From Dehalococcoidia bacterium UBA2160 (GTDB taxonomy: Bacteria > Chloroflexota > Dehalococcoidia > Lucifugimonadales > UBA1123), in NCBI GenBank assembly GCA_002328865.1, contig DCWO01000005.1:12829-28183 (forward strand): a stretch of DNA of 15,355 nucleotides, read 5' to 3'. Made by a program: the position numbers and the translations under genes. Shown one piece after another: positions 1 to 6,724 of this stretch. Under the pieces are notes generated by a model. The model was not told the DNA's origin, did no database searches, and worked only from the letters and a program-made list of their open reading frames with translations. Within the stretch, counting starts at the first letter, position 1. Each line of letters starts with the position of its first letter.

Positions 1-840
1 GCGACGAACGTTCCCGGAGGTTCGTTCGGAATCGGCGGCTCGCCCGGCGAAAGCGTTTACGTCAAAGCAGGCGCCACAGCAGTCGAGCCGACACAGGCGC
101 AGGACGCGAGCGGCTGGCTGAGGTCCAACGTCGACAAAGGAAATCAGTCAAACAGCGGCGGAGCGATGGTCGTGGTCGGCAACGTCAGCCATCCGGACGT
201 CGTTGGCGACGAGTATCGAATCAAGACGGTGACGAACGCCGACAGCCCGTTGTCCGTCACAACTGACGCCGACGGCGGGCTGTGGTTGATCGTCGGCACG
301 GACAGCGGCTTCGAAGGCCTTACCGCGCTGTACTATTCGAGAATCTCTTACAGCTTCGTGGCCGAGTCTGCGCCGGCAACGGCGTCGATTACCGGCACGA
401 TAACGTACCGCGAGAAGATCGCGCTGACGCCGAACGCTGTGATCGAAGTAAAGCTGATCGACGTGTCACGCGCCGACGCGCCCGCCGTTACGATTGCCGA
501 AAAGATCATCGAAGAGCCGGGCCAGGTTCCCGTGTCGTTCGAAATCGAGTACGACCCGGCCGACATTGACGAACGCTTCACGTACGCCGTCCAGGCGAGA
601 ATCACAGAAAGCGGCGAGTTGGCGTTCATCAACGACACGACGTACGGAGTCATTACACGGGACAGTCCGACACACGTCGACATGGTTTTGGTGCAAGTGA
701 ACCCGCTTGAGCCTTCGACGCCTCCCGATGTCGGCGGGTCGTCTTTGCCCGGTTGGCTGCTGTTTGCGGTGGCGACCGTCGGAGCTTTCCTGATCGTGCT
801 TGGCGCTCGATCGCTGTCCGCAGCCGTACCCAAAAGATAG
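1..840 (+). CDS. C-terminally anchored surface protein with YbaY/YscW-like domain (5' end outside window)
   Basis: The reading frame is open from the first base, so the gene starts upstream; the ATG at 166 is internal. The visible 279 residues have three parts. Residues 1 to about 125 are Gly/Ser/Asn-rich and unrecognised. Residues about 128-233 resemble the YbaY/YscW lipoprotein-type beta domain: 'SITGTITYREKIALTPNAV' is followed by 'VKLIDVSRADAP' and 'YAVQARI'. Residues about 252-270 form a hydrophobic helix after a short Pro-rich linker, and the protein ends in a basic tail (VPKR). This implies a protein exported and held in the membrane by its C-terminus, with the beta domain outside. The substrate or partner is unknown. 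The domain call rests on recognised sequence pattern, the topology on hydrophobicity. No obvious terminator hairpin follows the stop. Confidence 0.7.
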   Translation, partial: ATNVPGGSFGIGGSPGESVYVKAGATAVEPTQAQDASGWLRSNVDKGNQSNSGGAMVVVGNVSHPDVVGDEYRIKTVTNADSPLSVTTDADGGLWLIVGTDSGFEGLTALYYSRISYSFVAESAPATASITGTITYREKIALTPNAVIEVKLIDVSRADAPAVTIAEKIIEEPGQVPVSFEIEYDPADIDERFTYAVQARITESGELAFINDTTYGVITRDSPTHVDMVLVQVNPLEPSTPPDVGGSSLPGWLLFAVATVGAFLIVLGARSLSAAVPKR

Positions 841-912
841 ATACTCAGATCCTGGGCATCTGCCGTCACCAGCGCCGATCAATCAACGGGTTTCGCCGTG
901 AGCATCATCGCC

Positions 913-941
913 TTGTTGGAGCGCTAGTCGTGTCGTATACT
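913..941 (+). promoter_or_regulatory. Candidate sigma-70-type promoter for the downstream oxidoreductase gene
   Basis: TTGTTG (913-918) and TATACT (936-941) are separated by 17 nt. The predicted start of transcription is near 948, leaving a leader of about 139 nt before the ATG at 1087. The -10 box matches five of six consensus positions; the -35 box matches only its TTG. The rest of the 246-nt gap (841-1086) shows no other clear element. Confidence 0.4.
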
Positions 942-1086
942 CACTCGCGCGGGAATCGACACGGATCCAAACCCATGCGCAGAAACCGTCGCAAACAGGA
1001 CCAAGGCGCCTGTCGAATTTCACACCGCTCCAGACCGGCGAACCCATGTATTGCGCGACACGCAACCCATCGGAAAGCGAGACGAA

Positions 1087-2091
1087 ATGAAACAATCGAT
1101 GTGCATCGTCGGGTGCGGCGGGTACGCCCGGATCGTTCTCGACGACATCTACGACATGACGGACGAGTTCGACTTCTACTTCGCCAGCCGCGACATCGAC
1201 AAGGCTCGGCAATACTCGGAAGACTACGGCGGCGCAGGGTATTTTGGCGACTACGAAGAAGCGGCGGCCGATCCTCGGGTCCAGTCAATGTACTTCTTCA
1301 CGCCCCATGACATGCACCTGGACAACGTTAACTTGGCTGCTCGTCACGGTAAGCACGTGCTCATGGAGAAGCCGATCGCCCGGACTGTCGCCGAGGCTTC
1401 GGCCATGGTCGAGTCCGCACGCGACGGCGGCATAAAGCTGATGATCGCCGAGAACTACCGTTTCTTGAACACGGTGGATCGAGCCATGGAGATCATGAAC
1501 GCTGAAGGCGCCGAAAACCCCATCGGCGACCTGAGGCTGATCGAGATGGTCGTCGAGGGTTTTAGCTCGCCTGGTGAATGGCGCGCGAACCTGGACCGGA
1601 ACGGTGGCGGCGTGTTCATCGACGGCGGCATCCACTTCGTCGACATCGTGGTCAACGTCGGCGGGTTTCCGGAGCTCGTCCACGCGATCCAACCGCCTCA
1701 GCTCTACCCGAACGTCGAAGGCGAGGACGGGATACTCGTCACGGCCGCGCTTCCGGGCGGCGCCGCATGCGTCATCAATTTCTCAAGGGCGATCCCGGTT
1801 CAGAGCCTGCGCCAGGTCGTCAAATTCACCGGCAGCAAGGGAAGGATCAGCTTCGATCCCAGAGCCAGTGAACTCACCATCGACACACCTGACGGGCAAA
1901 GTACGGTCGAAGTCCAGGCGGTCCGGCGCGGGGTCCGGGGAATGGTGTCGGAGTTTCGTAGGAGCATCGAAGAGAACCGCGAGCCGGTGATGTCCGGTTA
2001 CGAAGGGACCAAAGACCTAGCCGTCGTCTTGGCCGCGTACGAATCCATGCGAACCGGCGAGTCGGTGCGACTGTCGCTGCCCGAACGATAG
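1087..2091 (+). CDS. Gfo/Idh/MocA family NAD(P)-dependent oxidoreductase
   Basis: This is a 334-aa cytoplasmic dehydrogenase of the family that oxidises or reduces sugars, inositols and related polyols. The N-terminal Rossmann fold has the nucleotide loop GCGGYA (residues 9-14). The conserved EKPIA (94-98) carries the family lysine. The GGGVFIDGGIHFVD segment (173-186) carries the Asp and His of the catalytic site. Length is typical. The ATG at 1087 is preferred over an in-frame TTG at 1051: GGAAAG lies 9 nt upstream of the ATG, and the 12 extra residues would not belong to the fold. Only 27-36 nt separate it from the next gene, so the two are probably cotranscribed. The exact substrate cannot be told from sequence. 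Confidence 0.88.
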   Translation: MKQSMCIVGCGGYARIVLDDIYDMTDEFDFYFASRDIDKARQYSEDYGGAGYFGDYEEAAADPRVQSMYFFTPHDMHLDNVNLAARHGKHVLMEKPIARTVAEASAMVESARDGGIKLMIAENYRFLNTVDRAMEIMNAEGAENPIGDLRLIEMVVEGFSSPGEWRANLDRNGGGVFIDGGIHFVDIVVNVGGFPELVHAIQPPQLYPNVEGEDGILVTAALPGGAACVINFSRAIPVQSLRQVVKFTGSKGRISFDPRASELTIDTPDGQSTVEVQAVRRGVRGMVSEFRRSIEENREPVMSGYEGTKDLAVVLAAYESMRTGESVRLSLPER

Positions 2092-2127
2092 GCTTCCCGA
2101 ACCTGCATCACCGCCCTTGTGGTCACT

Positions 2128-3921
2128 ATGCTTCGAATCGAAATGCAGCGGGTCTCAGACCTGTTTACGAATCACCGGACACATGCGGTGTTCACGTGGT
2201 CGGTATTCACGGCGGCGCTTCTCATACTCGCGTCTTCTTGCGGAGACGAAGATCCAGGGGCACACGTCGAGTCGATCGAGAAGGACCTCCAGACCGCTCA
2301 GGTCCAGGCTCAGACGTTAGGCGATCAGGTGGAACTGGAACGGAGCCGGATCCGGGAGTTGGAGTCAGAGCTACGGACTGAACGGAGCAATGTGCTCTCA
2401 CTACAAGAGCAGTTGCAGGCTGCGGGCGTGGCGATCGAGGCAGACACGTGCACGCCTGACCCGACCGCGGAGACTGTGCCTCCTGAGGTCGCGCGCAACG
2501 TCGAACTCTGGCCGCTCCCCAACCGCGACTACGCCAGCACGAGGGCCAACTTCGACTCACAGATCTCCGGCGAAACCATCCACAATTTGGTGGTCGCGTG
2601 GTCGTTCGAGTTCCCCGAACAAACGAACTGGGGAGCGGTCGCGTCAAGTCCACTGGTGCTCGACGGCGTGGTCTACGTTCAAGACCTGCCCAGCAACATC
2701 TACGCTTTCGATCTGGATGCGGGCGACCTGTTGTGGGAGAGTCCGGGCGAGGGCAGATCGATCGCTCCGAACGGACTGGCGGTCGGGTACGGGAAAGTGT
2801 TCGCCGCGTCCTCAGCCGCCGACTTCGTCGCGCTGGATAGTACGAGCGGAAGCCTGTTGTGGCGGGCGCCGATAGAGCTCACCGACACTGAGGGGATCAA
2901 CATCCAGCCTATCGTTTACGACGGGCTCGTGTACCTCAGCACGGCTCCTCGGAGCGAACTGGGCCTGTACCTCGGAAATGCCACCGGCATCATCTACGCG
3001 CTTGACCAGGCCACTGGGTGCATCGAGTGGGAGTTCGACACCGTCGACTCGGACGACATCTGGGGCAACCGGCAGGTCAACAGCGGAGGCGGGGCCTGGT
3101 TCCCGGCTTCGATCGATGTGTGGCGAGGCATGACTTACTGGGGCATCGGCAACCCGGGACCGTGGCCGGGAACCGTGGAGTATCCGAACGGATCGAGCCG
3201 CCCAGGCCCGAACTACTACACCGACTCCGTCGTCGCGCTCGACCACAAAACCGGCGAGCTGGCGTGGTTCAACCAGGTGCGGCCGCACGACCTGTTCGAC
3301 CTCGATTTCCATGTGACCCCGATCCTGACCACCGCCAATATCGGCGGCCGGGTCCGCGGCATAGCCATCGGGGCAGGCAAAACTGGCACGGTTCACGCTT
3401 TCGACGCCGACACTGGCGAGGAGCTTTGGGTCACGAGCGTAGGCGTTCATCAAAACGATCATCTCTCGGAAGTCCCCGCGGGCGAAACTGTTGTCGTGTA
3501 TCCGGGCAGCCTCGGCGGCGTGGAGACGTTCATGGCCTACGCCGAGGGCGTGGCATACGTCCCGGTCATGAATCTGCCAACGAAGTACACTTCAACCAGC
3601 AACAAGACCGAGTCGCTCGACGGAACGGGCAGCATCGTCGCGACAGAGGTCGAAACCGGCGTCGTTCTGTGGGAGACGGAATTCGATGATATCGTGGTTG
3701 GTAGCGCCACTGTCGTCAACGACCTCGTCATCACATCTGTCTTCGGCGGCACTGTCTACGCACTCGATCGTGTAACCGGGCGCGAGGTGTGGAATTATGA
3801 AGTCGATTCGGGCATCAACTCGCCTCCCGTCGTCGCAGGCGACATGCTCATCGTGACGGCCGGCATGCCTGTCGAGGGCAAGAACACGCCGAGCATGGTC
3901 GTCCTGCGCCTCGGAGATTGA
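2128..3921 (+). CDS. PQQ-dependent dehydrogenase-like beta-propeller lipoprotein with N-terminal coiled coil
   Basis: This 597-aa protein appears to be exported. A hydrophobic signal (FTAALLILASSC) ends in a lipobox-like Cys at about residue 38; the -3 position is Ala, so lipidation is likely but not certain. Residues about 48-101 are charged heptad-like sequence with no Pro or Gly-rich breaks, a probable coiled-coil stalk. The propeller begins at about 128 with WPLPNRDYASTR, typical of PQQ alcohol dehydrogenases. Seven tryptophan-docking repeats of the AxDxxTGxxxW type are visible, for example VYALDRVTGREVW. GNPGPW (341-346) and PHDLFDLD (386-393) match the regions of the calcium ligand and catalytic Asp. 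The vicinal Cys pair of methanol dehydrogenases and a haem c motif are both absent. Start is uncertain: GTG 2119, ATG 2128 and ATG 2143 all lack a good ribosome site. It may oxidise an alcohol or sugar outside the membrane, upstream of the neighbouring oxidoreductases; this is inference. Confidence 0.8.
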   Translation: MLRIEMQRVSDLFTNHRTHAVFTWSVFTAALLILASSCGDEDPGAHVESIEKDLQTAQVQAQTLGDQVELERSRIRELESELRTERSNVLSLQEQLQAAGVAIEADTCTPDPTAETVPPEVARNVELWPLPNRDYASTRANFDSQISGETIHNLVVAWSFEFPEQTNWGAVASSPLVLDGVVYVQDLPSNIYAFDLDAGDLLWESPGEGRSIAPNGLAVGYGKVFAASSAADFVALDSTSGSLLWRAPIELTDTEGINIQPIVYDGLVYLSTAPRSELGLYLGNATGIIYALDQATGCIEWEFDTVDSDDIWGNRQVNSGGGAWFPASIDVWRGMTYWGIGNPGPWPGTVEYPNGSSRPGPNYYTDSVVALDHKTGELAWFNQVRPHDLFDLDFHVTPILTTANIGGRVRGIAIGAGKTGTVHAFDADTGEELWVTSVGVHQNDHLSEVPAGETVVVYPGSLGGVETFMAYAEGVAYVPVMNLPTKYTSTSNKTESLDGTGSIVATEVETGVVLWETEFDDIVVGSATVVNDLVITSVFGGTVYALDRVTGREVWNYEVDSGINSPPVVAGDMLIVTAGMPVEGKNTPSMVVLRLGD

Positions 3922-3965
3922 ATATGGCCGCGCACAAGCCTGAAACATCGTAAGGAAGATTGCCA

Positions 3966-4631
3966 TTGCTGGTTGTTCAATGCGACTTCGACGACACCGT
4001 TACCGTTGGAAACGTGAGCGTCGCGATCAGGGAAGCCTTCGATCTCGAAAACTGGAAGGAGATGGAGGAGGAGTTCGTCTCCGGGAAATACACCGTTGAG
4101 GAGAGCAACATCCGTCAGTACGCCGGCCTAACGGTGTCTCGGCAAGAGATCGAAGAGTTCGTGAAAGGCGATGTCGTTGTCAGGTATGCCTTCGATGAGT
4201 TCGCGGCCTACTGTGCGGGCACTGGCGTCCATCTGGCGGTGGTGTCCAGCGGGCTCGAGTTCTACGTGAGCGCGACGATCGGCGCGATGGGAATGGACGG
4301 GGTCGAGATCCACGCGGGGCACGCCGAGTTTACGCCGAACGGCATCCGGGTATCGTACGAAAACCCGGCTGGCGCTCCGATCACAAATGCGTTCAAAGAT
4401 TCATACGTGGCCCATTTCAAGAGCCAGGGAAACACGGTCGTCTTTGTCGGCGACGGGCTCTCGGACCTCGGCCCCGCACGGTTGGCGGATCACGTGATCG
4501 CACGGGACGGGCTCGCCGACGATATGGAACGGCTGGGCCTGCCATACAGCAGATTCGAGACCTTCAGAGACGTCGGCGAGCACGTCGAGCGAATCCGAAA
4601 AAACCTCGAAGACAATGATTCAAACCGATGA
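3966..4631 (+). CDS. HAD-IB family phosphatase (MtnX/phosphoserine phosphatase-like)
   Basis: This is a 221-aa soluble phosphatase. All four HAD motifs are present: DFDDT (residues 7-11, nucleophile and acid Asp), SSG (94-96), a lysine in NAFKDS (about 144) and GDGLSD (162-167). The cap between motifs I and II is short and helical, as in MtnX-like and phosphoserine phosphatase-like members. Two TTG starts are possible, at 3960 and 3966. AAGGAAG (3952-3958) is 7 nt from the second but almost touches the first, so 3966 is chosen. It lies 44 nt after the propeller gene and about 73 nt before the second Gfo/Idh gene, which suggests an operon. The substrate is not evident. A methionine-salvage role is possible, but no other salvage gene is here, so a sugar-phosphate or phosphoserine-like substrate is equally open. 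Confidence 0.82.
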   Translation: MLVVQCDFDDTVTVGNVSVAIREAFDLENWKEMEEEFVSGKYTVEESNIRQYAGLTVSRQEIEEFVKGDVVVRYAFDEFAAYCAGTGVHLAVVSSGLEFYVSATIGAMGMDGVEIHAGHAEFTPNGIRVSYENPAGAPITNAFKDSYVAHFKSQGNTVVFVGDGLSDLGPARLADHVIARDGLADDMERLGLPYSRFETFRDVGEHVERIRKNLEDNDSNR

Positions 4632-4704
4632 CGAGTTAATCGCGACGCCCGGTCCACTAGATCGCCCGCAAGAGATACGCGAAATGGAAATCAGGAGCAT
4701 GTGA

Positions 4705-5805
4705 ATGACTGAACCGAAGATTCGAATCGGTGTTGTGGGCGTGGGTTTCGGCGCTGTCGTGCACGTCCCGGCGTTCCAGTCGGAAGGCCTCGAGGTCGTT
4801 GCGGTCTGCGCGCGCCGCGAGGAGAAAGCGCGAGACGCCGCGGAACAGTTCGCCATCCCGAGCGCGTTCACTGATTATCGCGAGATGCTAGGTATGGACG
4901 GCCTGGACGCCGTTGCCATCGCCACCCCTGTTTCCACCCACCATCCGATCACGATGGACGCGCTGGAAGCCGGCAAGCACGTACTGTGCGAAAAGCCGTT
5001 GGCAATCAACGCAATCCAAGCGCGCGAGATGTGGGAGAAGGCGGAAGTCACCGGATTGACCGCAATGGTCGCCCATGAATTCAGGTTCGCCTCGGGCCGC
5101 ATGCGGGTAAAGGAGCTCATCGACGAAGGCTATATTGGGACGCTGCACATGGCGTTGATGAGCCTCGCTGTCGGACCGAGAAACGGTTTCCGCGCCAGGC
5201 CATGGAGCGAATCGGACGACGCTGGAAAGGGCGGCGGGTTCCTGGGCGCTCTCGGCTCCCATTACATCGACTGCCTTCGACACTGGTTCGGCGAAGTCTC
5301 TTCGGTTTCCGGGCGTCTGAACACCCAGTTCCAGGACCGAACATATGCAGATCTGGAGGAGTTCGTCGAAGCAACATCGGACGACACATACAATTTCACG
5401 CTCGAATTCGCCCAGGGAGGCTGGGCCAACATGATCGGCACGTCAGCCGCCGCATTCGGCTCCGGAGCGCGAGTGGAGATCTACGGACGAGACGGGACCC
5501 TTGCGACCCCGCAACCGGGCGCCGGGTTTAACCCGCCGCCGCTCGGCACGATTCTGGGGGCTAAGCCCGGGGACAAAGGGTTGTCCGAGCTCCCCATTCC
5601 TGCGCGTCTCGAACCTTTTTCAGATGATCGCGACGGTCGGATGATGCCGTTTCGGCTGTTGGTCAGGGAGTTCATCCGGGGCATCAGGGAGGGCGTCTCG
5701 CCAGCTCCGAACCTCCTGGACGGCCTCCGTTGCCAGGAGATCATGGCCGCCATTCGTGAATCGTCATTCACCGGTAGCGTGGTGCGCTTCGACGAACAAC
5801 AATAA
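4705..5805 (+). CDS. Gfo/Idh/MocA family NAD(P)-dependent oxidoreductase
   Basis: This is a 366-aa cytoplasmic dehydrogenase. The Rossmann loop is GVGFGA (12-17), the family lysine is in EKPLA (96-100), and the active-site His is in GGGFLGALGSHYID (176-189). Where the first Gfo/Idh gene of this window has an Asp four residues before this His, this protein has Ala (about 182). The 'GALGSH' variant is a recognisable subgroup rather than obvious decay. AGGAG (4693-4697) is 7 nt from the ATG, fixing the start. The two Gfo/Idh proteins of the window are clearly different subfamilies, not a recent duplication, so they probably act on different intermediates. This is the last gene of the plus-strand block and is followed by the MITE-like element. 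Confidence 0.88.
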   Translation: MTEPKIRIGVVGVGFGAVVHVPAFQSEGLEVVAVCARREEKARDAAEQFAIPSAFTDYREMLGMDGLDAVAIATPVSTHHPITMDALEAGKHVLCEKPLAINAIQAREMWEKAEVTGLTAMVAHEFRFASGRMRVKELIDEGYIGTLHMALMSLAVGPRNGFRARPWSESDDAGKGGGFLGALGSHYIDCLRHWFGEVSSVSGRLNTQFQDRTYADLEEFVEATSDDTYNFTLEFAQGGWANMIGTSAAAFGSGARVEIYGRDGTLATPQPGAGFNPPPLGTILGAKPGDKGLSELPIPARLEPFSDDRDGRMMPFRLLVREFIRGIREGVSPAPNLLDGLRCQEIMAAIRESSFTGSVVRFDEQQ

Positions 5806-5851
5806 CGGAAGCGCGTCACGTGGTCCGAGGTGATTCCATTGTGGAAAGAGG

Positions 5852-6015
5852 CTAGTGTCCTGAGTTGCAAATTCGGTGCACAAATCGCAAATCAAGCAGG
5901 AACGTCGGGGTGGTTCGACAGGCTCACCACGAACGGAAAAACCCTCACACCGCTCGGCCTGAGCTTGTCGAAGGCTCGCAACATTATCATACGAATTTCT
6001 GACTCAGGACACTAG
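5852..6015. mobile_element. MITE-like element, 164 bp, with 24-bp terminal inverted repeats and TA flanks
   Basis: The left end (5852-5875) begins CTAGTGTCCTGAGTT and the right end (5992-6015) finishes ACTCAGGACACTAG. As inverted repeats the two 24-nt ends match at 21 positions. The outermost bases can be read as a duplicated TA flanking GTGTCCTGAGT, the target preference of IS630/Tc1-mariner elements. There is no room for a transposase, so it would be a non-autonomous derivative. It lies in the 206-bp gap between two convergent genes. The family assignment is inference. Confidence 0.75.
5912..5974. repeat. Nested imperfect inverted repeat inside the MITE-like element
   Basis: Arms 5912-5936 (starts GGTTCGACAGGCTCACC) and 5950-5974 (ends CTTGTCGAAGG) pair at 18 of 25 positions around a 13-nt loop. 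From memory, this TTCGACA(G/A)GCTCA type of sequence recurs as an interspersed palindrome in many unrelated bacterial genomes; I cannot verify that here. Transcribed, it would form a long hairpin and could end transcription from both convergent genes. Confidence 0.65.
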
Positions 6016-6719
6016 GTTCTCCGTCCCCTGAAAAGGGACAAGAATCGGTCTTGGTAGAACTCGAACACGCCCCACTGGTCCAGTTCTCGTTTGAGTGCGT
6101 CGACGCCCCTGCCCCGTTCTGCATCGACGAATAGCTGCTCGATGCGTTGCGCCGCCGCCGCCGGCAACCCGCCCGCGCCAGGACTCGGGTCGAGCAAGCC
6201 CTCGGATCTGAACTCATCGACGTTCTGACCGGCGGAACTCGATGTGATTTCGTACATGAACTTGAGCAGCGCCACGTCCCAGAGTTCGTCGACACCGACC
6301 ATCACCACCGCGAGATTCTCCGACCGCTTGTCCAGGTCGTCGCCGATCTTTTTCGCGATCTCAGTCGGGTCGCCGCCCACGATGTCGGTGTTCGACGGTT
6401 CGTTGCGGTACTGGTACATGATTCCCGGACTGTTCGGCCCGTACGTCTCCGCCAAGTGAGTCAGGTACTCGTACGCTTCGGAACTGAAACCCTCGAGGTT
6501 TAGCGCGTAGTACGGGGTCACGATCGCCGGTCTTTGGGCGACGACCCGGCCGGTTCTGACGACACCCTCCGGCTCGCCGGATGTCAGCTCCGTGTAGACA
6601 GGTTCGGTCACGACATGGTACCCGAAATTCGTGGCGCCGAATGTCGACAGACTCTGCTTCGGGTAGCGCACCACCCAGGTCTGTTCAAGGGCTTTCATCC
6701 AGTCGCGTGGGTCCTGCAT
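6012..6719 (-). CDS. Hypothetical protein, 235 aa, no recognised family
   Basis: I do not recognise this protein. It starts MQDPRDWMKALEQTWVV and appears soluble, with no signal peptide or membrane segment. It has mixed alpha/beta character, a central acidic-basic helical stretch (EIAKKIGDDLDKRSEN) and a flexible Gly/Pro/Ala segment (PSPGAGGLPAAAA) before a helical C-terminus. The ATG at 6719 lies 5 nt after the stop of the metallopeptidase gene, so it is probably translated by coupling. The in-frame extension to 6827 would overlap that gene by about 100 nt and is Arg/Pro-rich shadow sequence. Its stop codon (TAG, 6014-6012) lies inside the terminal repeat of the MITE-like element, so the original C-terminus may have been altered; the last residues are RGRRT. 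Confidence 0.7.
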   Translation of the reverse strand: MQDPRDWMKALEQTWVVRYPKQSLSTFGATNFGYHVVTEPVYTELTSGEPEGVVRTGRVVAQRPAIVTPYYALNLEGFSSEAYEYLTHLAETYGPNSPGIMYQYRNEPSNTDIVGGDPTEIAKKIGDDLDKRSENLAVVMVGVDELWDVALLKFMYEITSSSAGQNVDEFRSEGLLDPSPGAGGLPAAAAQRIEQLFVDAERGRGVDALKRELDQWGVFEFYQDRFLSLFRGRRT

Positions 6720-6724
6720 GTCGA

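Noticed and set aside
1051..1086. Upstream TTG start for the first Gfo/Idh gene
   Set aside because: The extra 12 residues do not fit the Rossmann start, and the ribosome site fits ATG 1087.
2812..3462. 216-aa ORF antisense to the propeller gene
   Set aside because: Low-complexity shadow of the seven-repeat propeller frame.
4615..4704. 29-aa ORF overlapping the phosphatase end and ending right before the second Gfo/Idh gene
   Set aside because: No ribosome site and no recognisable sequence; it ends next to the ATG by chance of frame. The AGGAG inside it serves the Gfo/Idh gene.
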